A DNA stretch of 64,000 nucleotides from JBFFMO01 sp041390025. GTDB lineage: Bacteria; Myxococcota_A; Bradymonadia; Bradymonadales; Bradymonadaceae. The translations under genes and the position numbers were made by a program. The stretch lies in NCBI GenBank assembly GCA_041390025.1, contig JAWKQR010000017.1, forward strand, positions 58,848 to 122,847. Reading direction: 5' to 3'. Shown here one piece after another: positions 16,122 to 24,929 of the stretch; positions within the stretch are counted from its first letter, which is position 1; each line of letters starts with the position of its first letter. Below the pieces are notes generated by a model that saw only the letters and a list, made by a program, of their open reading frames with translations, searched no databases and was not told where the DNA came from.

Positions 16122-17851
16122 CTCAATGCCTCGTCAACGATGCCAGCCACGTGATCCACGATCGCAGCCACAGCGATCATGGTGTTTTCGGAGTCTCGTC
16201 GTGCCTTGAATTCGACTTGGCCTTCCTTCAGGCCTCTTGCGCCAACGGTGATACGGAGGGGGAACCCGATGAGGTCCGCATCCTTGAACTTGAACCCCGG
16301 ACGCAGGTCGCGATCGTCGAGGGCAACCTCAACGCCTGCCGCCCGAAGATCGCGATAGATCGTATTGGCGGCCTCCATGACGTCGGCGTCTTGGGTTTGC
16401 ATGGGCATCACGACAACATGGTACGGCGCGACTGCCATGGGCCAAATGATGCCGTTCTCGTCGTGGTTTTGCTCGACGATGGCCGCGAGCATTCGCGTCA
16501 CGCCGATGCCGTAGCAGCCCATGACGAGCGCGCGCTTCTTGCCCTCTTCGTCCTGGACGGTTGCGTTGAGGGCATCGGAGTACTTCGTCCCGAGGTAAAA
16601 CACATGCCCCACCTCGATGCCGCGGTGGGCGTCAAAGGGACCGCCACAGCGGCCGCAGGCGTCTCCCTCGCGCGCCAACCGCAGATCACCAAACGCTGTC
16701 ACCTCGAAATCGCGCCCGTGGTTGACGTCGACGAGGTGCATGTCCTTCTCGTTGGCTCCCGCGACGCCGTTGACCAGTCCGTTGATCGCCCAGTCGGCGT
16801 AGACCGGAATCTTAAGGCCAATGGGTCCGGCAAATCCGACCGGGGCCCTGGTGGCCTCGAAGACTTCGGCGTCTGACGCCATGCGCAGTTCTTCGACGTT
16901 GTGACCAAGGTGTGTGGCAAGAAACGATTTAATTTTGATCTCGTTGGCCTCGTGGTCGCCGCGCACCAAGATGGCGATCGGTTTGAGATCCGCCATGAAG
17001 ATCAGAGTCTTGATGAACTGTGATGCGCGACGATCGAGAAAACCGCTGACCTCTTCGATCGTGCGTTTGGCCGGCGTCTCGACCTTGGTCATGACACCGA
17101 GCTGCGCATCCGCTGGGCGGGCCGACGCGTCGACCTGCACTTCTGCTTTTTCGACGTTTGCGGTGTAGTTGCAAGCTGGGCAGCTCACGATCTGGTCTTC
17201 ACCGGTGTCAGCGAGCACCTGGAACTCGTGTGAACGGGTTCCACCGATGTTCCCCGTGTCCGCCTCAACGGCTCGGAATTCAAAGCCGAGGCGTTTGCAA
17301 ATGCGGTGGTACGCTTCGAACATGATGTCGTAGCTTTTCAGCGCGCCCGCTTCGTCCAGATCGAACGAATACGCGTCTTTCATGATGAACTCACGGCCGC
17401 GCATCAGGCCGAATCGCGGACGGGGTTCGTCGCGGAACTTTGTCTGGATTTGGTACAGATTCAGCGGAAGCTGCTTGTAGCTGCTGACGTCGTTGCGGAC
17501 CAAGTCGGTGATGACCTCCTCGTGGGTGGGTCCAAGACAAAAGTCCGCGCCTTTTCGATCTTGAAAGCGCAAGAGCTCGGACCCGTAGTGCTCCCACCGG
17601 CCCGACTCCTTCCAGAGTTCGGCAGGCTGCACGCCAGGCATATGAACCTCGAGGGCGCCCGACGCGTCCATTTCCTCGCGGATGATCTGTTCGATCTTCT
17701 TAACGCTTCGCCACCCTAGCGGCATGAAGGTGTAGATGCCGCGCGCGAGCATACGAATATACCCCGCACGGATGAGCAGACGGTGGCTAATTACCTCAGC
17801 ATCCGATGGATCTTCTTTTCGCGTGGGGACAAACCCTTGAGACAGACGCAT
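16118..17851 (-). CDS. proS: Prolyl-tRNA synthetase
   Basis: A 577-residue class II synthetase of the bacterial type. Motif 1 lies near MPLGWRSVKKIEQIIREEM, motif 2 near KFRDEPRPRFGLMRGREF, and motif 3 near GCYGIGVTRMLAA. The INS editing insertion is present between motifs 2 and 3 (DRRASQFIKTLIFMADLK to GFAGPIG), which removes misacylated Ala-tRNA(Pro). First gene of a four-gene operon with pyrF, rlmB and the LRR gene. Confidence 0.97.
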   Translation of the reverse strand: MRLSQGFVPTRKEDPSDAEVISHRLLIRAGYIRMLARGIYTFMPLGWRSVKKIEQIIREEMDASGALEVHMPGVQPAELWKESGRWEHYGSELLRFQDRKGADFCLGPTHEEVITDLVRNDVSSYKQLPLNLYQIQTKFRDEPRPRFGLMRGREFIMKDAYSFDLDEAGALKSYDIMFEAYHRICKRLGFEFRAVEADTGNIGGTRSHEFQVLADTGEDQIVSCPACNYTANVEKAEVQVDASARPADAQLGVMTKVETPAKRTIEEVSGFLDRRASQFIKTLIFMADLKPIAILVRGDHEANEIKIKSFLATHLGHNVEELRMASDAEVFEATRAPVGFAGPIGLKIPVYADWAINGLVNGVAGANEKDMHLVDVNHGRDFEVTAFGDLRLAREGDACGRCGGPFDAHRGIEVGHVFYLGTKYSDALNATVQDEEGKKRALVMGCYGIGVTRMLAAIVEQNHDENGIIWPMAVAPYHVVVMPMQTQDADVMEAANTIYRDLRAAGVEVALDDRDLRPGFKFKDADLIGFPLRITVGARGLKEGQVEFKARRDSENTMIAVAAIVDHVAGIVDEALR

Positions 17852-17938
17852 GACACAACCCGAGGAATTTGGCAGCGAACTCTATACACGCGTTTGTGAG
17901 GAATTACACCTGCTTCGGCGGCTGACGCCCCAGCGACG

Positions 17939-18403
17939 CTACGGCAATTGGTCGAGCTCGTCTTCGTTGAGCACCAGAATCCCGTGGCGTCGCAGAAGCG
18001 CCGTGGTGACGCCCTCCCCCGCGGTTAGGACTCCTGAGTGGGAGCCATCGTAGATGGCATGGTTGCCGCACGATGGACTGCGAGCCTTGAGCACCACTGC
18101 AGCCACACCATGCCGCTGGGCCAGACGCAATGCGTGGTGAGCACCATCGATGAATGCCTTGGTGACGTCTATGCCGTCGGCCGTCTGCACGGTCGCGTTG
18201 CCATCCAATACGTCGTTGCCGTCCCCGCCGACGATCTCGGCTGCTGGACGCGGAACCGCGAGGCCGCCCGCGACCTCGGGGCACACTGGAACGACACGCC
18301 CCTCGCGCTGGATCTCCATAAGCCGTGTGTTGGCGTTGGACCGGGCGTCGTAGCGCACGGGTTGGCCCAGAAGGCACGCGCTGACGAGAACCTTGGACGT
18401 CAT
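17939..18403 (-). CDS. DUF523 family protein
   Basis: A 154-residue protein with the DUF523 (YbbK) pattern: SACLLGQPVRYD at the N-terminus, VPVCPEVAGGLAVPRPAAEI, VVLKARSPSCG in the middle, and GVTTALLRRHGILVLNEDEL near the end. The conserved Cys residues in ACLLG, PVCPE and SPSCG suggest metal or cofactor binding; no function is established. The ATG overlaps the sulfatase stop in ATGA, so it is the second gene of a pair. Confidence 0.85.
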   Translation of the reverse strand: MTSKVLVSACLLGQPVRYDARSNANTRLMEIQREGRVVPVCPEVAGGLAVPRPAAEIVGGDGNDVLDGNATVQTADGIDVTKAFIDGAHHALRLAQRHGVAAVVLKARSPSCGNHAIYDGSHSGVLTAGEGVTTALLRRHGILVLNEDELDQLP

Positions 18404-20619
18404 TGGTTGAGGAAATTGTCGAGCAAGGTTCGCATGCGCGCGGCGTCGTCGGGGCGATCCTTGAGCAGATTGCTCTTCTCGCCTGGATCGGCGGCGAGGT
18501 CATAGAGCTCCTCGCTGCCCGACGTCAGAACCTTGATGTACTTGAGGTTGCCCGCAAAAATCGCCGTGTGATGCTCTTTCCAGCTTGTGTACGGAAGGAG
18601 TTCGGCAAACACGGGACGATCAGCGAGCGTGCCACCGACCATCGCGGGAACAAGGCTTATCCCGTCGTAGTCTGCGGGAAGCGGATAGCCGAGCATATCA
18701 ATGACCGTGGGCCCGACGTCCAAGATGGACACCGGCGTGTTGACTTTCCGACCAGGCCATCCGGGGACTCGGACGATGAGCGGGACGTGCGTGACCTCGT
18801 TATAGAGGTTCTGTCCGTGAAAGTAGTAGCCGTGTTCGTTGAATCCCTCGCCGTGGTCGGAAACGACCACGATCACGGTTTTGTCCCAAAGACCGGTGTC
18901 CTTGAGCTTTTGGGTGATCTTGCCGATGTAGTCGTCGACGTAGGCGATCTCAGAGTCGTAGGCGTTGATGAACTTTTCACGTGTGTCCGCGCCTGCACCG
19001 AAATCGAACGCATCGTGTGCGATCCACCGTGCGTGGGGCTCAAACAAGTGCACCACCGCCGAGAACGGCTTGGCGTCGGGCGCGCTCTGTTCTTTGCCCA
19101 TCTGTTCAAGGAATGGCTCAAACTTGGCCCAAATACGTGGAGCGGCGATGTCGTCGTTTGAAGGAGCGATGTCGAGCCACCCGTCGTTGTCCCACTTCTC
19201 GAAGCCTTGCCACAGGCCGCGCTTCTCTTGGAAGTAGTGGTGGGACGTAAAGCCAAAGTTTCGGTGTCCTTGTTCCTGCAACACTTCAAAGAAGCTCGTG
19301 TTTTCGGGCTCGACGCGCGGGTAGTTGTATTGGGCTCCGCGCCACTTTGTGCGGCTTGGGTACTTGCTGATGAAGATGGCAGGCATGCTGCGTGGCGTGT
19401 GAGGCGAGGTTGCGTAGGCTTTCTCGAACACGACCGCATCGGCGGCGAGCGCATCGAGATTGGGTGACGTCTTGCGTGGGTAGCCTGCCAGCGAGAGGTG
19501 ATCAAAGCGCAGGGTATCGATGAGCAAGACGAGCACATTTTTGGGCGCATCGGGCAGATTTTCCGCCGCTTTTGTTGCGGCCGCGCGCCCGGCGTCGATG
19601 GCTGTCGCCACGAGTTTGCGCGATGGGTGGTCGTTGCCCGAAGGCAGTTCGGCGTCCGCACCTGAGCAGCTCTCGTCGATGCCGTTGCCTGGGGTGTCAC
19701 GTGCACCGGGGTAAATCTCAGGGTTAGAGTCATCACAATCTGCGCCACCAAAACCGGCGGCAACACCGTCCTTATCCCGGTCGGCAAAACGCTGGAGGAC
19801 TCGGGCCTCGAGCTGAATCAGCGCCGAGTGTTTGGTGGTCGCTTGGCGCATCGCGTCCGACGAGCTGGTCCAAGACATCGCGCCGAGGAAACACCCCAAC
19901 GCAGCGAGCGTGCCGGCGATGGGTACGCCGACCGCGATCGCTACACGCTGAATATTCAGTCGCACAAACGCCACGAACACGATCGGCACCGACACCACCA
20001 AGAAGAGCCCCATCGCCAATGTTTGGGTCGACCAAACGTTGAGCCCTTTGGCGTAGAAGAACCCTGCGAGCGCGGCAACCAAACACGAGATCAGAATGCC
20101 CTGGCCCACCAACCGGGTCGCCTTCCCGTCGCCGGCGGGGATGCGGGAGGTGACAAACCCGAGCAACCACACGAACGCGGGCGAGAACGCGAGCATGACC
20201 AAAACTGCCACGGCCGAGGAGCCTGCCAAGCCCAGCGCTTGGAACGACGGGCGCTGGAATTTTGAAGTTACAGCGAGGTGGACGAGCATCTGCGTGGCAG
20301 ACACGAGGATCGATACGACCGGCAGGGCTAGCAGCGCCGCCGCCATGAAACGGTCGACCGTGGGATCTGTGGCGGCTGCGCGAATCCGGGATCCGGTCGG
20401 GGTTGTCCCAAAACGACGCCAGATTTCGGTCAAGAAGGACAATCCGACGGCGTAGGCGATGGCAGGCACGGCGAGCATGCCAAACGCGCTGAGCACAAAC
20501 AGAACGCCTACCGATTCGGGTTGATCGGCCATCGCGGACGCGACACCAGCGAAGCTCCACAGCGTCAGGACGAAACCGACCACCACACCTGCGAGCATGC
20601 CATTAAAAATGAGTTTCAT
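18400..20619 (-). CDS. Membrane-anchored sulfatase/phosphotransferase-family hydrolase
   Basis: About 739 residues from the ATG at 20619. The first roughly 260 residues hold seven or so membrane helices. A MopE-like metal motif follows (DRDKDGVAAGFGGADCDDS and GNGIDESCSGAD, about residues 290-330). The rest is a sulfatase-fold domain: VLLIDTLRFDHL, SPNLDALAADAVVFEKAYA, VVVSDHGEGFNEH and ADYDGISLVPAM. The usual Cys/Ser formylglycine motif (CxPxR) is not seen; the position reads SPHTPRSMP, so Thr may be the nucleophile as in LtaS-type enzymes. It is probably an inner-membrane enzyme with a periplasmic catalytic domain; the substrate is unknown. Confidence 0.8.
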   Translation of the reverse strand: MKLIFNGMLAGVVVGFVLTLWSFAGVASAMADQPESVGVLFVLSAFGMLAVPAIAYAVGLSFLTEIWRRFGTTPTGSRIRAAATDPTVDRFMAAALLALPVVSILVSATQMLVHLAVTSKFQRPSFQALGLAGSSAVAVLVMLAFSPAFVWLLGFVTSRIPAGDGKATRLVGQGILISCLVAALAGFFYAKGLNVWSTQTLAMGLFLVVSVPIVFVAFVRLNIQRVAIAVGVPIAGTLAALGCFLGAMSWTSSSDAMRQATTKHSALIQLEARVLQRFADRDKDGVAAGFGGADCDDSNPEIYPGARDTPGNGIDESCSGADAELPSGNDHPSRKLVATAIDAGRAAATKAAENLPDAPKNVLVLLIDTLRFDHLSLAGYPRKTSPNLDALAADAVVFEKAYATSPHTPRSMPAIFISKYPSRTKWRGAQYNYPRVEPENTSFFEVLQEQGHRNFGFTSHHYFQEKRGLWQGFEKWDNDGWLDIAPSNDDIAAPRIWAKFEPFLEQMGKEQSAPDAKPFSAVVHLFEPHARWIAHDAFDFGAGADTREKFINAYDSEIAYVDDYIGKITQKLKDTGLWDKTVIVVVSDHGEGFNEHGYYFHGQNLYNEVTHVPLIVRVPGWPGRKVNTPVSILDVGPTVIDMLGYPLPADYDGISLVPAMVGGTLADRPVFAELLPYTSWKEHHTAIFAGNLKYIKVLTSGSEELYDLAADPGEKSNLLKDRPDDAARMRTLLDNFLNQ

Positions 20620-20935
20620 AGACGACCCAAACTGCACCGACTTCAAAGTCGGCAAGGAATTCGACGCGCGAAGTTAACCAAAAACGCGTTGAAGCGTAAG
20701 GGGTCTTAGCGTCTTACTGAGTCGTTACTTGGAGGGGGGAAAAGGTGTCTCGAAGGACAAATGTAGTCATGGAACATACACCTGACTAACGACCTGGGGG
20801 GAACGCATGTCGACCGTCCCTCGAGACACTTCGAATCTAGATTTTGATTTACAGCGTGTCAAGTGACTTTCATCAAATCGTCACTTTACGTGTCGACGAA
20901 TGACCGTCATAGTCACGCGCCAAAATTTTGACGCA
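20620..20935. other. Intergenic region between sulfatase and etfA
   Basis: About 316 bases without a convincing gene. It must hold the sulfatase promoter (minus strand). It contains a G-rich block near 20732 and a GGGGGG tract before a 19-codon open frame at 20807-20866 that I do not call. No stable hairpin or repeat is evident. Confidence 0.5.
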
Positions 20936-21910
20936 TTATTGCCCAACGCCTGCGGCTTTGAGTTTCTGCGTCAGTTCGGGCACCACCTGGAAAGCGTCTG
21001 CGACCAAGCCGTAGTCAGCGACTTGGAAGATCGGCGCGTCGGCATCCTTGTTGATGGCCACGATGCACTTCGAGCCTTTCATGCCTGCAAGGTGCTGAAT
21101 CGCCCCAGAGATCGCGACGGCGAAGTAGAGGTTTGGTGCCACGACCTTACCGGTCTGCCCGATCTGCCAGTCGTTGGGGGCGTAGCCGCTGTCCACGGCT
21201 GCACGGCTTGCGCCGACGGCACCGCCGAGAAGGTCAGCAAGCTCGGCGATCATGCCGAAGTTTTCGCCGGACTTCAGGCCGCGTCCACCCGCCACGATGA
21301 CGGCGGCGTCGGTCAGCTCGGGCCGTTCGGATTTGACCTGATCGAAGTTGACGAACTGTGCGTTGTCCACCGCTGCCACACCGGTGGTGAAGGCGGCCGT
21401 TGGGCAGGGTGCTGACTCAGGCAGGGCATCAAACTCGGTGGTTCGGACCGAGACGACCTTTGTGGGTGTGGTGACCTCGACCGTGGTGATGACGTTTCCG
21501 GCCCAGAGGGGGCGGTCGAACTTCATCCCACCGTCGTCCCAAACCTTGATCGCATCCGAGACCATGCCGGCGTTGAGTTTGCCTGCGATGCGCGGAAGCA
21601 AGTCTTTGCCGAAGGTGCTCGACGGGCCGCAGATGATCGTCGAACCGCTTTCTTTGGCGATGTTGGCGATGCCTGGGGCGTATGTTTCGGCGAGGTAGTT
21701 GGCGAACACAGCGTTGTCTTCGAAGAAGACCTTGTCGGCGCCGCTTTTTGAGGCCTGCTCGACAGCCGCCGAGATGTTGTGGCCCAACAGGGCGACGTAG
21801 ACCTGACCGCCGGTCACTTTTGCTGCTTCTTTGGCGAACGTAACGGTCGAGAGGGTGACCTTACGAAGCTTTCCGTTGAGGTGCTCCCCAACAACAAGAA
21901 TATTGCTCAT
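20936..21910 (-). CDS. etfA: Electron transfer flavoprotein subunit alpha
   Basis: A 324-residue ETF alpha subunit. The N-terminal domain starts ILVVGEHLNGKLRKVTLSTV. The C-terminal FAD-binding domain carries VAGGRGLKSGENF, GASRAAVDSGYAPNDWQIGQ, VAPNLYFAVAISGAIQHLAG and the closing VAINKDADAPIFQVADYGLV, all family signatures. With EtfB it accepts electrons from acyl-CoA dehydrogenases and passes them to ETF:quinone oxidoreductase. It follows etfB after 25 bases. Confidence 0.97.
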   Translation of the reverse strand: MSNILVVGEHLNGKLRKVTLSTVTFAKEAAKVTGGQVYVALLGHNISAAVEQASKSGADKVFFEDNAVFANYLAETYAPGIANIAKESGSTIICGPSSTFGKDLLPRIAGKLNAGMVSDAIKVWDDGGMKFDRPLWAGNVITTVEVTTPTKVVSVRTTEFDALPESAPCPTAAFTTGVAAVDNAQFVNFDQVKSERPELTDAAVIVAGGRGLKSGENFGMIAELADLLGGAVGASRAAVDSGYAPNDWQIGQTGKVVAPNLYFAVAISGAIQHLAGMKGSKCIVAINKDADAPIFQVADYGLVADAFQVVPELTQKLKAAGVGQ

Positions 21911-21935
21911 CTTAAACTCCTTAAGTTCTACCGGC

Positions 21936-22682
21936 TCAGAAAGCCTTGGCCTCGTTACGAAGCACGTTGATCAACTCGTCTACCGACGCGACGACGCGGC
22001 CGGCTTGGCGTTCGGCCGGGGCCGTGAACTTGAGCACGCGGACGCGCTCGGTCACGTCCACACCCAAATCGTCGGGTGTGTATTGGTCGAGTTGTTTCTT
22101 CTTGGCCTTCATGATGCCTGGCAGCGGCGCGTAACGGGGTTCGTTCAAGCGCAGGTCGGCCGTGATGATCGCGGGCAGCTTGACGCGCTTGGTGCTCGTG
22201 CCGCCGTCGACTTCTCGACCCACCGATGCCCATCCGTCCGCGATCTCGACCGAATAGGCGAACGTCGCCTGCGGGTAGTCGAGGTACGCTGCAAGCAGCT
22301 GTCCGGTTTGGTTGCGGTCGCTGTCGACCGACTGTTTGCCCATGATGATGACATCGGGGGCTTCCTTCTTGATGACCTCAGCGAGCAGACGCGCAACCGC
22401 GTCGCTGTCCAAACCTTCGGGGGCTTGAACGATGACGCCACGATCGGCGCCCATGGCCAAAGCCGTGCGCACTTGAGTGGCCGATTCGGGCGGGCCGACC
22501 GACACCACGACGATTTCGCCGCCGTGTTTCTCTTTGAGGCGAATAGCTTCTTCAACGCCATATTCGTCAAAGGAGTTCATCTTGTACTCGACGTTGTCGG
22601 TCACGATGCCGGTTCCGTCGGGTTTGATTTTGACCTTCATGTCGGGGTCGGTGACCCGCTTAACTGTCGTGAGGATTTTCAC
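21936..22682 (-). CDS. etfB: Electron transfer flavoprotein subunit beta
   Basis: A 248-residue ETF beta subunit starting MKILTTVKRVTDPDMKVKI. It has MNSFDEYGVEEAIRLKEKHG, MGADRGVIV and the beta-subunit signature region VDSDRNQTGQLLAAYLDYPQ with its AMP-binding loop. It lies 24 bases after the TetR gene and 25 before etfA, the same order as fadR-etfB-etfA arrangements in fatty-acid-degrading bacteria. Confidence 0.97.
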   Translation of the reverse strand: MKILTTVKRVTDPDMKVKIKPDGTGIVTDNVEYKMNSFDEYGVEEAIRLKEKHGGEIVVVSVGPPESATQVRTALAMGADRGVIVQAPEGLDSDAVARLLAEVIKKEAPDVIIMGKQSVDSDRNQTGQLLAAYLDYPQATFAYSVEIADGWASVGREVDGGTSTKRVKLPAIITADLRLNEPRYAPLPGIMKAKKKQLDQYTPDDLGVDVTERVRVLKFTAPAERQAGRVVASVDELINVLRNEAKAF

Positions 22683-22706
22683 AACTTCCTCCTGTGAGAG
22701 ACACGC

Positions 22707-23315
22707 TTAGCGTGCGCGTAAACCGTCAATAAATATTTCGGTCACTTGGCGGGTCATTTCAGCGACATCGCGATTGGGCGACCGAGAGAACGTCAACAAA
22801 AGAAGTACTTCGTCGAGGGCACCGAAGATGGCGCGCCCAAGGAGTCGGGGCTCAACATCGGCGCGAAAGACGCCTTGTTTCTGCCCGTCCTCGACCAAAC
22901 CATCGAGCAGACGCAGGTAGTCCAAGAACTTTGGATTCTTGTACTCCTTCATGAATTTAGCGCTTTGCCGAAGCTCGACGGTGATAAATTCGGAGAGATC
23001 GGGCTCGTCGATCGCGAGCTGGAAATGCAGCTCAACCGCGCGGCGGAACCGTTCTTCGACGCTGTCTCCGACCGCGTCCAGTTCGGTCTTGAGCCGATCA
23101 ATGACCCATTCCATGCGGTCTTCGAACAACGAGATCAGAAGATCGTCTTTGTTCTTGAAGTAGAGGTAGATCGTGCCGTCGGCGACACCGGCCTCGCTGG
23201 CGATCTCCGAGACTTTGGTGTTGTAGAACCCCTTGCGTGCAAACGCTTTGAGCGCCCCATCAAGGATTCGCTCGCGCTTGTCTGTTGTGGCCCGGGACTT
23301 GTCAGCTTGTGACAT
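22707..23315 (-). CDS. TetR-family regulator, FadR-like
   Basis: 202 residues. The N-terminal TetR helix-turn-helix spans residues 12-60 (KRERILDGALKAFARKGF, IASEAGVADGTIYLYFKNKDDL). The C-terminal ligand domain fits the TetR_C group of acyl-CoA-responsive FadR regulators: FRRAVELHFQLAIDEPDLSEFITVELRQSAKFM. It precedes etfB and etfA, so it probably represses them and itself until long-chain acyl-CoA binds. A matching palindromic operator and -35/-10 promoter lie directly upstream. The ligand is inferred, not visible. Confidence 0.85.
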   Translation of the reverse strand: MSQADKSRATTDKRERILDGALKAFARKGFYNTKVSEIASEAGVADGTIYLYFKNKDDLLISLFEDRMEWVIDRLKTELDAVGDSVEERFRRAVELHFQLAIDEPDLSEFITVELRQSAKFMKEYKNPKFLDYLRLLDGLVEDGQKQGVFRADVEPRLLGRAIFGALDEVLLLLTFSRSPNRDVAEMTRQVTEIFIDGLRAR

Positions 23316-23350
23316 GTCAACACTTCGTCAGGGGTGAACACGACCCAAAA

Positions 23351-23394
23351 TGAATCGTGATTCAGTTTCTAGTGGCCACGTCGAGGGGTGTCAA
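23351..23394 (-). promoter_or_regulatory. Promoter and TetR operator of the TetR-etfBA operon
   Basis: On the minus strand TTGACA (23394-23389) and TAGAAA (23371-23366) are 17 bases apart. The operator, a 14-base perfect inverted repeat TGAATCACGATTCA (23364-23351), begins one base after the -10. The ATG follows at 23315. TetR-family FadR proteins bind TGAATnnnnATTCA-like sites, so autorepression is likely. Confidence 0.75.
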
Positions 23395-23399
23395 GCGTG

Positions 23400-24071
23400 T
23401 TAGCGCAGCGAGATCCCGTTGGGCCCAAGCGACGCGTATTTCGCGTCGATGCACCCCTGAATCTGGCCGGTCGAGGTGTCGCCCGTTTTGAGGATATTGG
23501 GGCCGAGCACGGCGTCGAACTTGAGCAAGAGGCGAGACGACGTGTTGTTGACCTCGACGATCGTGAACGTGCCCGACTTGAAGTTGTAGACCTTGTCGTC
23601 GTTGTCGGAGATCACGTTGGGATCAGCGGTGTCGAGGGCTATCTGACCACAAGTGGTCCCGTCGGCGATCGAGCAAGGGAACCCAGCGAGGTCGCTGCGA
23701 CGTACGGCCATGGCGTCCGGGGTCGAGGCGTCGCTAAAGGTCAGCGTCACTGCCCCGTCGTTTGCGGCGTTGGCGAAATTGTCCAGGAGGCTATCTTGGG
23801 CGGTGTTCTCTCGGATCTTGAGCAAGATCGTGGGGGCGTCAGCCTCGCGCGGGAGCTCACCGACCTCGATCTGAAGGTCTTGGCCTTTGATGTTGCCGTT
23901 TGCCTCCTTAAGAGCCGTTTTGATCTTGAACGTGCCGGCATCCGTGACAATGTCCCCCACGGCATACACGGCAAGACCATCTGCCTCACACTTGTCGACG
24001 GCGGCGACCTCTTTGGCGTCTTCGCCACAGGCGGCGACGAGCACCAGACTCACTAGAAGGATTCGTTTCAT
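23400..24071 (-). CDS. Hypothetical lipoprotein, 223 aa
   Basis: The first residues MKRILLVSLVLVAACGED form a lipoprotein signal with lipobox VAAC. The mature part is a beta-rich domain with no family I recognise (KCEADGLAVYAVGDIVTDAG, FTIVEVNNTSSRLLLKFDAVLG) and a Cys pair. The start is one base after the panC stop, so it may be the third gene of panB-panC. Probably anchored in the outer membrane. Confidence 0.7.
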   Translation of the reverse strand: MKRILLVSLVLVAACGEDAKEVAAVDKCEADGLAVYAVGDIVTDAGTFKIKTALKEANGNIKGQDLQIEVGELPREADAPTILLKIRENTAQDSLLDNFANAANDGAVTLTFSDASTPDAMAVRRSDLAGFPCSIADGTTCGQIALDTADPNVISDNDDKVYNFKSGTFTIVEVNNTSSRLLLKFDAVLGPNILKTGDTSTGQIQGCIDAKYASLGPNGISLR

Positions 24072-24072
24072 C

Positions 24073-24929
24073 TCAACTCAGGGGTAAAGGCAGAGGCGCA
24101 TCGAGGCGCATGTTGTCGATCAATCGCACGCTCCCGACAAATCCCGCGACCGCCATGAGCATAGGCTGCGGGTGGACGGCAGGTTGCAGGGTCAGCGGGT
24201 CGACACAACTGACGTAGTCCACGCGGACACCGGATTGCACCATGTGAGCGCGCGTGGCGGCCTCAAGCGTTGAGGCGTCACGTTCTCCGGCTTGGTAGAG
24301 TTCCCAAGCGCGCTTGAGTCCTTGCGAAGGCCAAGTGCGACGCCGCGATCCGAGGGATTGAGGTTGCGGTTTCGGCTCGACATGGCGAGTCCATCGGCCT
24401 CGCGATGGGTGGGTGCCGAGATGACCTCGATGGGCATGTTGAGGTCGCGCGCCATCTGCTTGAGGACAGCGAACTGCTGGTAGTCTTTTTGCCCAAAGAC
24501 CGCGACATCCGGCTGCACGATGTTGAACAGTTTGGTCACGACCGTGGTGACACCACGGAAGTGGCCCACGCGCGAGGCACCGCACAGTCCCGAGGTCAAT
24601 CGATCGACGTCGACGTGGGTAAGCTGGCTGGCGCCGTCGGGGTACATCTGTTCAACGGGCGGGAAAAAGAGGAGGTCACAGCCCGCGGCGCGACACTTCT
24701 CGATGTCGCCCTCGCGGTCACGCGGATAGACGTCGAGGTCTTCGTTGGGTCCAAACTGTGTTGGGTTGATAAAGATGCTGACGGCGAGGTGGTTGGCATG
24801 TTCGAGGCCAAAATGCATGAGCGAGACGTGACCCGCGTGCAAGGCTCCCATCGTGGGCACGAAGGCCAGGGTGCCACCTAGCGCGCGCCTCGCGGCGCGG
24901 AAGTCTTCGACGGTCTCAAGGATCAGCAT
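24073..24929 (-). pseudogene. panC: Pantothenate synthetase PanC, interrupted by a one-base frameshift
   Basis: Two overlapping minus-strand frames together make one PanC of about 285 residues, the normal length. The first frame gives the N-terminal domain (VPTMGALHAGHVSLM, INPTQFGPNEDL, VFGQKDYQQFAVL, SSRNRNLNPSDRG). The second gives the C-terminal domain (GLKRAWELYQAGERD, VDYVSCVDPLTLQP). The break is at about 24320-24321: restoring one G to give AAG-GGA-CTC rejoins the frames and gives exactly the spacing of the E. coli protein. All catalytic motifs (HxGH, KMSK-like SSRN) survive. It couples pantoate with beta-alanine. The frameshift may be real or a homopolymer error. It overlaps panB by one base (TGATG). 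Confidence 0.88.

Noticed and set aside
20807..20866. 19-codon open frame after a G-rich ribosome-like site
   Set aside because: Too short, no homology or conserved context; could be a leader peptide but unsupported.
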